From Bacteroidota bacterium (lineage in GTDB: Bacteria; Bacteroidota; Bacteroidia; Chitinophagales; Chitinophagaceae): a stretch of DNA of 64,000 nucleotides. The DNA lies in contig JAFDXP010000023.1 of NCBI GenBank assembly GCA_018267875.1, positions 1-64,000 on the forward strand, written 5' to 3'. Positions 45,138 to 54,693 of the stretch are shown here, piece after piece. The translations under genes and the position numbers were made by a program. Position 1 is the stretch's first letter. Every line of letters starts with the position of its first letter. Below the pieces are notes generated by a model, which saw only the letters and a list, made by a program, of their open reading frames with translations, had not been told where the DNA came from and made no database searches.

Positions 45138-45785
45138 TTGAACTTGTCTTCAAAACACATAGCTGACATCCGAACGGATTATCGCTTGGCTAAGCTGGAT
45201 GAAAACGAGACCGGTAGCGATCCTTTAATGTTTTTTGCCCGATGGTTCGCAGAAGCAGAACAGGCAGATGTACGTGAAGTAAATGCCATGACTTTGGCTA
45301 CGGTTGATAACAATTTTCAACCTCATGCCCGGATTGTTTTATTGAAAGCACTCGACAAAAGAGGATTCGTTTTTTTTAGTAATTACGATAGTGACAAAGG
45401 GCATCAACTTGATGTCAAAAATGCAGCAGCTTTAGTGTTTTTTTGGCCGGAATTAGAACGACAAGTACGTATTGAAGGTTTGGTAGAAAAAATTTCTGAA
45501 GCAGAAAGTGATGAATACTTCCTATCTAGACCTGAAGGCAGTCGAATTGGCGCATGGGCATCACCACAAAGCCGACCAATTTCTAACCGAGCAGAAATAG
45601 AAAAAAACTATTCTAAATACACCAAGCAATTTGGAAAAAACATCCCACGACCTGCTTTTTGGGGCGGGTTTCGAGTTTTGCCAAATCGTATTGAGTTCTG
45701 GCAGGGCAGAAGTAGCCGATTGCATGATAGAATTTGCTTTACCTTATACAATGACAGTTGGAGTCGAGTTCGCTTAGCTCCCTAA
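45138..45785 (+). CDS. pdxH: Pyridoxamine 5'-phosphate oxidase
   Basis: A 215-residue FMN flavoprotein that oxidises pyridoxamine and pyridoxine phosphates to pyridoxal 5'-phosphate. Motifs are MTLATVDNNFQPHARIVLLK, FVFFSNYDSDKGHQL, FFWPELERQVRIEGLVEK and RPISNRAEIEKNYSKY, ending in FWQGRSSRLHDRICF and RLAP, the family terminus. It starts with TTG (45138 or 45144), since no ATG is available before the conserved N-terminus. Preceded by the 47-residue membrane protein. Confidence 0.95.
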   Translation: MNLSSKHIADIRTDYRLAKLDENETGSDPLMFFARWFAEAEQADVREVNAMTLATVDNNFQPHARIVLLKALDKRGFVFFSNYDSDKGHQLDVKNAAALVFFWPELERQVRIEGLVEKISEAESDEYFLSRPEGSRIGAWASPQSRPISNRAEIEKNYSKYTKQFGKNIPRPAFWGGFRVLPNRIEFWQGRSSRLHDRICFTLYNDSWSRVRLAP

Positions 45786-46097
45786 ACAGATGTCTGCCTT
45801 AAGATATGCAACAATAATCCTAATTGACAGTGTATTTATAGCAACGCAAATAAATATTCATACTATAATTGAGCTCCAATGAATCAATCGCTCACAACAA
45901 GTGGATAACTTGTTGATAACTACAAGTTAGCACTTAATTTCATTAAGATATTATTCAGTTTTCAGTTTATTTTGCAAAGCAATAAAAAAAGTGAGAGAAC
46001 CTGAGAGATAGGAGGAGTGCAATCAAACTATTAGAACGTGGTTGAATGGCACCAAAATGAAAAAGTATTTTTTTATCGCACAGCAACTTACGCACCC
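45786..46097. promoter_or_regulatory. Leader region of the polysaccharide locus
   Basis: 312 bases without a gene, upstream of the export lipoprotein. It contains CAACAAG (45895-45901) with CTTGTTG (45909-45915), and the second arm can instead pair ACTTGT (45908-45913) with ACAAGT (45922-45927), so two hairpins exclude each other. The same stretch holds AGTGGATAA and TGTTGATAA, each one base off a DnaA box. A GA-rich tract (about 45990-46018) follows. No clear -7 element. Confidence 0.4.
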
Positions 46098-46913
46098 ATG
46101 CACCGAATATATGTTTCCCTTATAGCAATTGTACTACTATCCATGTCATGTACAGGACCCAAAAGGAGTGTTTACTTTCGAGAAAATACCCCCTTAGATC
46201 CAACTGTTACAACGCAAAAAATGGATCGTTTTAAAGAAGCAATTATTCAGCCTGACGACATATTAGCCATCAATGTAACTTCTCCCAGTTCATTAGTGGA
46301 AGACAAGGGAAACACAACAGTAGCTATTTTTAATGGTGGCGGAACGCCCTTTGCCACTACAGCCACATTAGGAGGCGCAAGTGCTAATGCAAATGGTTAT
46401 TTAGTAGATGCTTCCGGCTTAATAGATTATCCATTTTTGGGAAAAACAAAGGTTGGTGGATTAACCATTCGTCAAGCAAAAGATGCCATTTCTGGTAAAC
46501 TTCGAAGCATCGTAAAAGATCCCGTAGTGGAAATCAGAATAGTAAACTATCGAATTACGATACTCGGGGAAGTAAACAGACCTGGAACCATTATGGCTCC
46601 CAACCATAAAATCAGTATCATAGATGCCATAGCTGCCGCGGGCGACATACCAATTACTGGACGAAAAGATAACATCACAATTATTCGGGAAAATGAAGGG
46701 GTTCGAGAATTTGCACACATCAACTTAAACAGCAAAGAAGCATTTAATAGCCCTTATTTCTATTTAAAGCAAAACGATGTCATATATGTTGAGCCGGCAC
46801 GTTCTCGTAAACAAGAAGGTAGTGATTTCTTCAGATTCTATCTTCCTGCCATAAGTTCATTAATGTCCACTTTATTAGCAGTTTACGGTATCATACAACT
46901 CACTACTAAATAA
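46098..46913 (+). CDS. Polysaccharide export lipoprotein (Wza/BexD-like)
   Basis: A 271-residue outer-membrane lipoprotein. The ATG at 46098 is chosen because it starts the lipoprotein signal MHRIYVSLIAIVLLSM with Cys18; the longer frame from 46038 does not. The polysaccharide-export domain includes IIQPDDILAINVTSP and DASGLIDYPFLGKTKVGGLT, followed by a SLBB-type segment, YRITILGEVNRPGTIMAPNH, and a C-terminal helix FFRFYLPAISSLMSTLLAVY. It works with the Wzc-like kinase 20 bases downstream to export polysaccharide. Confidence 0.92.
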   Translation: MHRIYVSLIAIVLLSMSCTGPKRSVYFRENTPLDPTVTTQKMDRFKEAIIQPDDILAINVTSPSSLVEDKGNTTVAIFNGGGTPFATTATLGGASANANGYLVDASGLIDYPFLGKTKVGGLTIRQAKDAISGKLRSIVKDPVVEIRIVNYRITILGEVNRPGTIMAPNHKISIIDAIAAAGDIPITGRKDNITIIRENEGVREFAHINLNSKEAFNSPYFYLKQNDVIYVEPARSRKQEGSDFFRFYLPAISSLMSTLLAVYGIIQLTTK

Positions 46914-46933
46914 CCCTATTGCCTACCGCGCCC

Positions 46934-49339
46934 ATGGAGAACAACCAAATATCGGACACGCTCAGGCAGATAAATTCCGGGATTGATTTCAAACGGATTT
47001 TAGGTGCATTGGTCAGTAAGTGGCATTGGTTTATTATTTCATTAATAATCACAACTGCTTGTGGCTATTTGTATTTGCGTTATACCACTCCACTTTATTC
47101 CATTTCCAGCATGTTGCTTGTGGAAGACAAACAAAAATCAGGTGTAGGAAGTGTGGTAAACAAATTGGGCGATAATACAGATCCTGCTACAGCAGCAGCC
47201 CCCAATTTATTTAATGAAATTTTCTTATTAACTTCTCAAGACCTTGTCGGAACTGCTGTTGACTCGCTCAAAATGAATATTCAATATTGGGCAAAAGGGC
47301 GTGTTCGGCTTGATGAGCTTTACGATAAATCACCCATCATTATACAGTTTGACTCACTGGGATATATTGGAAGTATCTTACAAGAAGTCAAAATTCGACA
47401 AATTGTTGAAGGAATGTTTGAGTTTACAGAAGGAGAAACACAAACCAATGTATTGTTTGGCACTTGGATAAAACGCCCTTGGGGACGATTTAAAATAGTT
47501 TATCGCAAAGGGGCAAATGTAAACAAAGGATATCTACAAAACCGAACAGAGATTATAGTACATGTAATGCCTTTAAAAAATGCAGTTAAGCAAACACTTT
47601 CTGTGTTAAAGGTAAACGTTAGTGATGGTCGTACCAGCCTTTTAAATCTTGCCTATACCGACAATATTCCTATTCGTGGCGTTGATTTCATGAACGTTTT
47701 GATTTATTATTATCGAAAAAAAGAATTAGAAGACCTCAATCAATCGGCAGAAAAAACACGAGAATTTATCAATCTTCAAACACACAATTATATAGATGAA
47801 TTACAAGCTCGTGATTCAGTTGAGGAGGAAATAAAAACACAAAATCAGATTGTAGATTTAAAATCACAAGCAAGTGCTATCCTAACAGGCAAAGCTGCTG
47901 AACAAGACAAGGTGCAAGCTCTGTTAGCTCAAAAACAATCGGTGCAAGCCTTAAAGGATAATGCCATTGACGGTGCCGGAAGTCGGTATGAATTTATAGC
48001 CGGCGTGGGCATTGCTGATCCAGTGATTTTAGGGTTGGTAACAGAATATAATGCCTTAGTTGAAAAAAAGCAATTATTGGAGCGAAATGTAGAATACATG
48101 CACCCTTCATTGCTAAAAATCAAAAATGATATTGCAGCTTCTCGAAAAAATATTGCTGATGCTTGCGATAGAGTCATAGCCTCTTTGAATACCAGCATAC
48201 AAAACGCATCACGGAGTATAGCCGAATATTCAGCATCTATGTCAACCATTCCATCTGCTGAACGTAGCATTAATAATACAAAGCGAGAATATCCTTTACT
48301 GCAACAAATTTACTTATACCTCTATCAAAGAGGAGTAGAAAATGACATAGCCCAATATGCGGCAACCAATAAGTCAAAGGTTGTTGTGGCACCTTATGCT
48401 TTAGATGGAGCTATTCAGCCTGTTCGTAAAAATGTATATGCTCTAGTATTTTTATTGGGTTTGTTAGCACCGGGCGTTGTGATTGTTACTCGTGTGATGT
48501 TAAACAACAAAGTGATTAACGAAAAAGATATTGAAGGCACAACAGCTATCCCCATCATTGGATCAATAGCTCGATCACCCAATGGAGAGAAAAAGCAAAT
48601 TGTTGTTGGACCACATATTCGAACCGGAGTAGCCGAACAGTTTCGCTTGATTCGCGCTAACCTTGAGTTTATGTCAGCCGCTCAAAGCAAAAAAGTATAT
48701 TTAGTTACTTCCAGCATGAGTGGTGAAGGAAAAACCTTTATATCTTTAAACCTTGGCATCACCATGACCTTAGCAAAAAAACGGGTTGTGATAATGGAGT
48801 ACGATTTACGAAAGCCCAAACTATCCAGCTATTTAGGACTACATAATGAAGGTGGAATCAGTTCTTATTTAGCAGGCATTTCAGGCATTGAAAAAGTAAT
48901 CAAAGCATCCGGCGTTCATGAAAATTTGTATATTGCTAATTGCGGTCCAATCCCTCCAAACCCCGGCGAACTCTTAGTATTGCCATCTGCTCAACAATTG
49001 ATTGATGAACTACAAGAAATGTTTGATGTTATCATAATGGATACGGCACCTATCGGCTTGGTTTCTGATGCCCTTATTCTATCAAAACAATCGGATATAA
49101 ACCTATTTGTAGTTCGCCAGTCCTATACTATGAAAGACCAAATCAGCCTATTTGACACGCTATATCGTGAACAAAAAATCACCAATGCTGCTATTGTTTT
49201 CAATGGAGTTGAATATCTAAAAAAATACGGTTACGGTTATGGCGGTTCTTATGGCTATGGCTATCATTACAATGGCGGTTATTTTGATGAAGAAACAGAA
49301 GGAAAACGAACAATCGTTGACAAACTCTTTAAAAAATAA
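46934..49339 (+). CDS. Wzc-like tyrosine autokinase / chain-length regulator
   Basis: An 801-residue inner-membrane bacterial tyrosine kinase of the PCP-2a class. A Wzz domain lies between two helices (about 32-52 and 500-520), with a coiled-coil GNVR-type region around 240-440. The cytoplasmic kinase has Walker A SSMSGEGKTF near 595, Walker A' VVIMEYDLRKPKLS and Walker B DVIIMDTAP near 698. The Tyr/Gly-rich tail YGYGYGGSYGYGYHYNGGYF is the expected autophosphorylation cluster. The start is the ATG at 46934, not the TTG at 46919. It controls polymer length and export with the Wza-like protein. Confidence 0.95.
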   Translation: MENNQISDTLRQINSGIDFKRILGALVSKWHWFIISLIITTACGYLYLRYTTPLYSISSMLLVEDKQKSGVGSVVNKLGDNTDPATAAAPNLFNEIFLLTSQDLVGTAVDSLKMNIQYWAKGRVRLDELYDKSPIIIQFDSLGYIGSILQEVKIRQIVEGMFEFTEGETQTNVLFGTWIKRPWGRFKIVYRKGANVNKGYLQNRTEIIVHVMPLKNAVKQTLSVLKVNVSDGRTSLLNLAYTDNIPIRGVDFMNVLIYYYRKKELEDLNQSAEKTREFINLQTHNYIDELQARDSVEEEIKTQNQIVDLKSQASAILTGKAAEQDKVQALLAQKQSVQALKDNAIDGAGSRYEFIAGVGIADPVILGLVTEYNALVEKKQLLERNVEYMHPSLLKIKNDIAASRKNIADACDRVIASLNTSIQNASRSIAEYSASMSTIPSAERSINNTKREYPLLQQIYLYLYQRGVENDIAQYAATNKSKVVVAPYALDGAIQPVRKNVYALVFLLGLLAPGVVIVTRVMLNNKVINEKDIEGTTAIPIIGSIARSPNGEKKQIVVGPHIRTGVAEQFRLIRANLEFMSAAQSKKVYLVTSSMSGEGKTFISLNLGITMTLAKKRVVIMEYDLRKPKLSSYLGLHNEGGISSYLAGISGIEKVIKASGVHENLYIANCGPIPPNPGELLVLPSAQQLIDELQEMFDVIIMDTAPIGLVSDALILSKQSDINLFVVRQSYTMKDQISLFDTLYREQKITNAAIVFNGVEYLKKYGYGYGGSYGYGYHYNGGYFDEETEGKRTIVDKLFKK

Positions 49340-49357
49340 AGCCGGAAAACAACACAC

Positions 49358-51127
49358 ATGAAATTAAAAGACAACAATGTCTTCTCGGCATTAAGAAAGT
49401 TGCACGCCATTTTTGCTCCTGCTCAAAAGAAAAAATTCAAGTGGTTAGTTTTCTTTACTTTCCTTAGCTCATTAAGCGATCTGATCGGACTTGGTTTCGT
49501 TATCCCCGTTGTAGGCTTGGTGCTATCTGAAACTTTTCAAACAAGATTGGTAAAAGCAGTTCCTATTTTTGCCCCCCTTTCAAAAGAACAACTTCTTTTA
49601 ACAGCAGTCGGGCTTTTCTTTTTATTGATTATTCTTAAAAACCTTTTTGGACTTTATATCAATAAGCTTCAAGTAAATTTTGTCCGAAGTTTGTTTGTCA
49701 GTTCTACTGAAAATGTTTTAAACAAAGTCTATGAACGCCCCCTTCACGAAATCTTAGACAAATCGTCAAACTCTTGGGTCAATAAAATGGTAGAACTACA
49801 AGCCGCGCTTTGCAGCAACATGGCTATTTCCATGATGATTATCATCAATGAGGCTATGATTTTTTTGTTGACTACCATCGTTGTTTGCTTTTGGAACTGG
49901 CAATTGTTTTTGCTATTGGTTTGTGTTCTCATTCCGTCAGTTGGTTATTTTTATTATCGAGTGAAACATTTGTTAGTGCAAGCCGGTTATGAAAAAAATC
50001 ATAGCTTTATTTACCTTCATGCTCGTGCTCAAGAAATGATTTTTGGATATACTGACATTAAGATTGCCGGTACAGAAAAAAACTTTAAAAGTCGGTTTAT
50101 GGCAATCGCCAAAAAATATAGTAACCTTCAAGCTAAAGTAGATTTCATTTTATTTATCCCTACGCGCATTATTGAAGTTGCTGTATTTCTTTGCATCATC
50201 GTTATTCTGCTTTTTGGAGTCTATGTAATTAAAGATGTCAATACCATCGTTACTACTATCACATTATTTTCTGTTATTGCCTATCGTAGCATTCCCTCTG
50301 TGAATCGTTTTGTAGTGGCTATGAATAACATCACTTCATCTGAGTTCATTTTAAAAGACCCGGACTTTTCACGAACAACCGAACCGATGTTTGATAATGG
50401 TTCTAATGAACCAATGACTTTTCATCATCAAATTCAATTTGACAATGTCTCTTATCACTATCCCAATTCTGATAAGCGCGTATTGAAACATTGCAATCTC
50501 ACCATTCGAAAAGGAGAAAAAATAGGCATCATCGGGCAATCAGGTTCCGGAAAATCAACTTTAGTTAACAATATTCTTGGCTTCTTGCAACCAACAGAAG
50601 GAACCATTCATGTAGATGATACCGTACTAAACAATGACAACTTTAAAAACTGGTGGAAAATTGTAGGCTATGTGCGTCAAGATGCTTTTATACTCAACAC
50701 AACCTTTGCTGAAAATATTGCACTTGGAGAAACTTATGAAGCGATAGATCAAGCAAAACTGCATCATGCAATCAACCTATCCAGTTTGCGCACTTTGATT
50801 GACGAATTGCCCGAGGGCGACAAAACAATTCTCACTGAACGCGGCAACAACCTTTCAGGTGGACAGAAGCAACGTATTGCTATTGCAAGAGCAATTTATA
50901 AAGGTGCACAAGTTTTAGTATTTGATGAAGCCACTTCTGCCCTCGACACTAAAACAGAAGAAGAAATAACCGAAGCAATCAATCAGCTTGGAAATGAAAA
51001 TTTAACTATCATCATCATTGCTCATAGATATACTTCACTCAGATTTTGTCAAAAAATTTACAAACTTAACGAAGGCATCATGGGCGATACTTACACTTAT
51101 GAAGACCTATTAAAATCAATTCATTAA
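49358..51127 (+). CDS. ABC exporter, transmembrane/ATPase fusion
   Basis: A 589-residue ABC half-transporter of the MsbA/PglK type. The membrane domain (about 1-330) has six hydrophobic helices; the nucleotide-binding domain shows Walker A GQSGSGKST near 393, signature LSGGQKQRIA near 497, Walker B VLVFDEATSALD near 520 and the switch His in IIIAHRYTS. In this polysaccharide locus it most likely flips a lipid-linked glycan, replacing a Wzx flippase. Starts 18 bases after the kinase. Confidence 0.9.
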   Translation: MKLKDNNVFSALRKLHAIFAPAQKKKFKWLVFFTFLSSLSDLIGLGFVIPVVGLVLSETFQTRLVKAVPIFAPLSKEQLLLTAVGLFFLLIILKNLFGLYINKLQVNFVRSLFVSSTENVLNKVYERPLHEILDKSSNSWVNKMVELQAALCSNMAISMMIIINEAMIFLLTTIVVCFWNWQLFLLLVCVLIPSVGYFYYRVKHLLVQAGYEKNHSFIYLHARAQEMIFGYTDIKIAGTEKNFKSRFMAIAKKYSNLQAKVDFILFIPTRIIEVAVFLCIIVILLFGVYVIKDVNTIVTTITLFSVIAYRSIPSVNRFVVAMNNITSSEFILKDPDFSRTTEPMFDNGSNEPMTFHHQIQFDNVSYHYPNSDKRVLKHCNLTIRKGEKIGIIGQSGSGKSTLVNNILGFLQPTEGTIHVDDTVLNNDNFKNWWKIVGYVRQDAFILNTTFAENIALGETYEAIDQAKLHHAINLSSLRTLIDELPEGDKTILTERGNNLSGGQKQRIAIARAIYKGAQVLVFDEATSALDTKTEEEITEAINQLGNENLTIIIIAHRYTSLRFCQKIYKLNEGIMGDTYTYEDLLKSIH

Positions 51128-51158
51128 CCTTCCGCGCCAGCCAAAGCCAAAAGGCAAT

Positions 51159-52349
51159 ATGAAAGAAAAAATTCTGATCATTTCTTTTCAGTCTCTTACC
51201 TCAAACAGCGGTGCTGGCATGGCTAAAGTAGGCTACAACCTTGCTCAACAATTTTTTACCAAGGACAAACTTGAGGCTTTTATTGTCTCATCCAAAGGCA
51301 AGTTTAATACACCCTTTCCATCAAAACCGGTTAGTAAACTTTCGCGTTACTATTTATTTTTGATAAACAAGCTTGAAAGATTTTTAAAGCCCCCTTCCTA
51401 TCTTTCCCGCTATGCTCAAGAATTATTGTTCGATATATTTTGTCAGAATCATATTCATTGCAATCTCACTAAAATAGTTGCCACAACTCCCTATTTGTTT
51501 CGCACTTTTTCAAAAGCAAAAAAATTAGGGATACCCATCTATTTCATTCCGGGAAATCCGGAAGACAATTGGATAGAGCGGTTAGTACAGTCTGAAAATT
51601 TAAAATTTGGCATAAACGATATAGATGCCTACACATTTCGTCCCAGACTTAACAATTACAACAAGTCTATTTCTTTAGTTAACCATATCATCACCTACAC
51701 TTCTATCCTTGAAGAGAGTTACAAAGCTAGTTCTTGTGCACAAAAAGTTATCGCTACAAGAGGCATTTTGAAACCCAATCAGATAACAATCACGAAAGAA
51801 AGACCTCCACTTGGATCAATCATGAAGATTGGATTTCTTGCCCATATTGTATTACTAAAAGGACTTCAAACTCTGTTAGATGCGTGGGAAGGATGTCAGA
51901 ACTTCAATATGGAATTGCATATTGGAGGTGCTATGGACAAAAATATGCAACATCTTATCCATGAACGCTATGCTCATTTAAAGCATATTATCTTTCATGG
52001 GAAAGTAACCAATGTACCACAATTTTTTTCTGAAATATCACTATTTGTTTGCCCCAGCCTTGTTGATGGTGCACCCGTAACAGTATATGAAGCAATGCAA
52101 AACAAGGTTGCTGTTATCGTCTCTGACAATTGTGGTGCGAAAGATGTAGTTGTAGAAGGGGAAACCGGATGGATTGTACCAACAGGAAATGTAGATGCTC
52201 TGAAAGAAAAAATATTAGAGGCTTATCAAGATCAACATCGTGTTTTTGAAATGGGGTTGCACGCTCAAACAACCATTAGTAATTACAATACCCAAACTTT
52301 CTACACAAATCTCAAAAACATAATAGAGGAGAAAACTTTGTCCATTTGA
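51159..52349 (+). CDS. Glycosyltransferase family 4
   Basis: A 396-residue GT-B glycosyltransferase. The N-terminal part has the open SGAGMAKVGYNLAQQFF entry; the C-terminal GT4 domain (about 215-385) has KIGFLAHIVLLKGLQTLLDA, VCPSLVDGAPVTVYEAMQN with the nucleotide-sugar-binding Glu, and GAKDVVVEGETGWIVPTGN. The sugar donor is unknown. It lies 31 bases after the ABC exporter in the polysaccharide operon. Confidence 0.92.
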   Translation: MKEKILIISFQSLTSNSGAGMAKVGYNLAQQFFTKDKLEAFIVSSKGKFNTPFPSKPVSKLSRYYLFLINKLERFLKPPSYLSRYAQELLFDIFCQNHIHCNLTKIVATTPYLFRTFSKAKKLGIPIYFIPGNPEDNWIERLVQSENLKFGINDIDAYTFRPRLNNYNKSISLVNHIITYTSILEESYKASSCAQKVIATRGILKPNQITITKERPPLGSIMKIGFLAHIVLLKGLQTLLDAWEGCQNFNMELHIGGAMDKNMQHLIHERYAHLKHIIFHGKVTNVPQFFSEISLFVCPSLVDGAPVTVYEAMQNKVAVIVSDNCGAKDVVVEGETGWIVPTGNVDALKEKILEAYQDQHRVFEMGLHAQTTISNYNTQTFYTNLKNIIEEKTLSI

Positions 52350-52463
52350 TTTTTAGTAAACAACCTGTTAATGCAGCATTAAAACAGAATGTCAATCTTA
52401 AAATAGTGGATTATTGCACCCCAAACTAAAAAGCAACTTTGCTCAAGGGTTAAATAAAATATA

Positions 52464-53399
52464 ATGACGGTCAGCATTATCATGTGTGCTTACAACGTAA
52501 GCGAATTTATTGACAGAGCTATTCAAAGCATCCTGACACAAACTTATCAGCAATGGGAACTTATCATTTGTGATGATGCCTCTACAGACGATACAGTAAA
52601 CAAGATAAAGCCCTATTTATCCGACAAGCGAATTCATTTGCATGTTCAGCCTCAAAACATAGGCTATCTTAAAAATAAAAACCACGCTTTTACGCTATAT
52701 TCCGGCGACTTGCTAACACAACTTGACGCAGATGACACCTGTCCGCCCGAAAGGCTGGAAAAGCAAGTTGACGTGTTTTTAAAACATCCAGAAATAAAAA
52801 TTTGCGGATCTAATTTTCAGCAAATAGATTTAAACGATTGCCCTTTGGAATCAGTTGCCTATAAAGAAGATTTAATAATCTCAAAAATTCAAGACAACTA
52901 TCCTTTTTGGTTTCCGGGATTAATGTTTCGTACCGATCTGATTCAAGAATTTGGTTTGTTTTCAGAATATTTTATAGGCATTTTTGGGGATGATAATTAT
53001 TGGGCTGTTCGAGTCAATCGAAAATACCCGATCTACTTCATCAAAGATGTGTTGTATAACTATCGAATCAACCCAAATTCACTTACCAATGTATTCAACA
53101 ACCCTCGCAAACTGATTGTGATGGAAATTGTTCAAAAACTGATTGACCAACAACGCAATACCGGAACAGATTGGCTGGAACAAAACCAAGAATCTGACAT
53201 GCACTCATTCGAACAACAACTTTTAAACAACAAAAAGTTGATGGCAGAAAAATATCGTTTATGGTGTGCCAAAGCAATTGATAAAAATGATTTAAAACAA
53301 GCCAAATCATTACTAAGTCTATCATTCAGCTTACAACGTACCAACACCGCCACATTGAAAACAGCATTTTATTATTTACGCCGAAAACTATTTAACTAA
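52464..53399 (+). CDS. Glycosyltransferase family 2
   Basis: A 311-residue GT-A glycosyltransferase. The N-terminal nucleotide-binding part is VSIIMCAYNVSEFIDRAIQS, with ICDDASTDDT and the metal-binding LDADDTCPPERL near residues 86-97. The rest is variable acceptor domain; no transmembrane helix. The donor and acceptor are unknown. Its stop overlaps the next ATG as TAATG, so translation is coupled to the GT61 gene. Confidence 0.93.
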   Translation: MTVSIIMCAYNVSEFIDRAIQSILTQTYQQWELIICDDASTDDTVNKIKPYLSDKRIHLHVQPQNIGYLKNKNHAFTLYSGDLLTQLDADDTCPPERLEKQVDVFLKHPEIKICGSNFQQIDLNDCPLESVAYKEDLIISKIQDNYPFWFPGLMFRTDLIQEFGLFSEYFIGIFGDDNYWAVRVNRKYPIYFIKDVLYNYRINPNSLTNVFNNPRKLIVMEIVQKLIDQQRNTGTDWLEQNQESDMHSFEQQLLNNKKLMAEKYRLWCAKAIDKNDLKQAKSLLSLSFSLQRTNTATLKTAFYYLRRKLFN

Positions 53400-54478
53400 T
53401 GACTTCCCTACGCGAAAAAATAAACTTTTGGATTGCACCTTATGTTTGGAAAAAGAAACCAGCACCAAACCGTAAAGACATCGTAAACATTATTGAAAAA
53501 CCTTTTTTTAATGATGAGCCAAAAGTGTTGGAACCCGCTGCCGTAGCCTCTTTCATTCATGACAATAAAAAATGGGAACATAAAGAACACATCTTTGAAG
53601 TGAAGGGCAATTTGATCATTGACCCCTATTCTGGATTGCTGGTTGATGAAGATAATCAGATCATTCAAGAAAGCATGGTTTTTGATCATTTTGGTGTGTA
53701 TCCCGAGAAATTCAGAAGAAGTAATACATACCAAACCCAACTGGATGCAGCCGTTATATTTGACCATTTTTGGTCAGAAAACTATTTCCACTTTTATTCA
53801 GATATTTTTCCAAAGATTCGGCTTATCATCCAGAAAGCACCACATCTGAAAACGCTACCCTTAGTAGTCAGTGAGTTAGTGAGTAAGACAAGAGTATTTC
53901 GCTTTTTTATGCAATTTCCCGAAGTGGCATCCATGAATTGGTATGTACAAAAGCCTAACGAAGTCATCAAAATGAAAATGGCTTATGTACTTCAACCCAT
54001 GCCTTATGATTATGACCATTGGATGTTTACCAAGTCTTTGACCAAACAATATTTAAAACCGTTTAACCCCGATCGGAAAATATTTATAAACCGCCCAGCC
54101 AAAACCGGAAGACACATTGCCAACTTTCAGGAAATTGAACCTATTTTGAAAAAAGAAGGTTTTGAAATAGTAGAGCTCGAGGGCAAAAGCATAGAAGAAC
54201 AGATTGCCCTTTTTTCCTCTGCGGGTATTATTGCTGCCATTCATGGCGCAGCTTTAGCCAATTTGGTGTATTGTGACCCTCGTTGCAAAGTGCTGGAAAT
54301 CATGTCTGACGGTCATTTGAACACACACTATTATTGGCTGTCCAAAGCACTCAAATTGCAACGATATCATTGTTTGTTAGGGTATAATTTTGAAGTTAAT
54401 CGTTTATTCTATCCTAAAGGACGTTTTTGGTTAAACGCTGCACACACTCAAGAATTGATTCAGGAAATAAAAGCTTAA
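53399..54478 (+). CDS. GT61-family glycosyltransferase
   Basis: A 359-residue protein of the DUF563/GT61 family. Segments are AVIFDHFWSENYFHFYSDIF, KIFINRPAKTGRHIANFQEI and the signature IIAAIHGAALANLVYC followed by VLEIMSDGHLN. GT61 includes xylosyl-, arabinosyl- and other inverting transferases; bacterial members are found in capsule loci. The donor is not predictable. Last gene of the polysaccharide operon; coupled to the GT2 gene by a 1-base overlap. Confidence 0.88.
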   Translation: MTSLREKINFWIAPYVWKKKPAPNRKDIVNIIEKPFFNDEPKVLEPAAVASFIHDNKKWEHKEHIFEVKGNLIIDPYSGLLVDEDNQIIQESMVFDHFGVYPEKFRRSNTYQTQLDAAVIFDHFWSENYFHFYSDIFPKIRLIIQKAPHLKTLPLVVSELVSKTRVFRFFMQFPEVASMNWYVQKPNEVIKMKMAYVLQPMPYDYDHWMFTKSLTKQYLKPFNPDRKIFINRPAKTGRHIANFQEIEPILKKEGFEIVELEGKSIEEQIALFSSAGIIAAIHGAALANLVYCDPRCKVLEIMSDGHLNTHYYWLSKALKLQRYHCLLGYNFEVNRLFYPKGRFWLNAAHTQELIQEIKA

Positions 54479-54634
54479 ATTTTTTGGAGTGTTAACACAT
54501 TCGGCTTAACAATATGAAGGAATTACAGAACAAGTGTGTATGTAAAACGGAGCTTTAATTTTACACTTAATTGGGTAGTGTTTTTTCCTGCATAATAGTC
54601 ATTTGCAACCGAGATAATTTGCAATCATGGTACA

Positions 54635-54668
54635 CAAAAACAGCCCACTCAAGTTGAATGGACTGTTT
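54635..54668 (-). terminator. Terminator of pnp
   Basis: A long stem, AACAGCCCACTCAA (54639-54652) with TTGAATGGACTGTT (54653-54666), with G-T wobbles. On the minus strand TTTTTG follows. Confidence 0.8.
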
Positions 54669-54693
54669 AAAAAAGTCAAACTCAAATAAAAAA

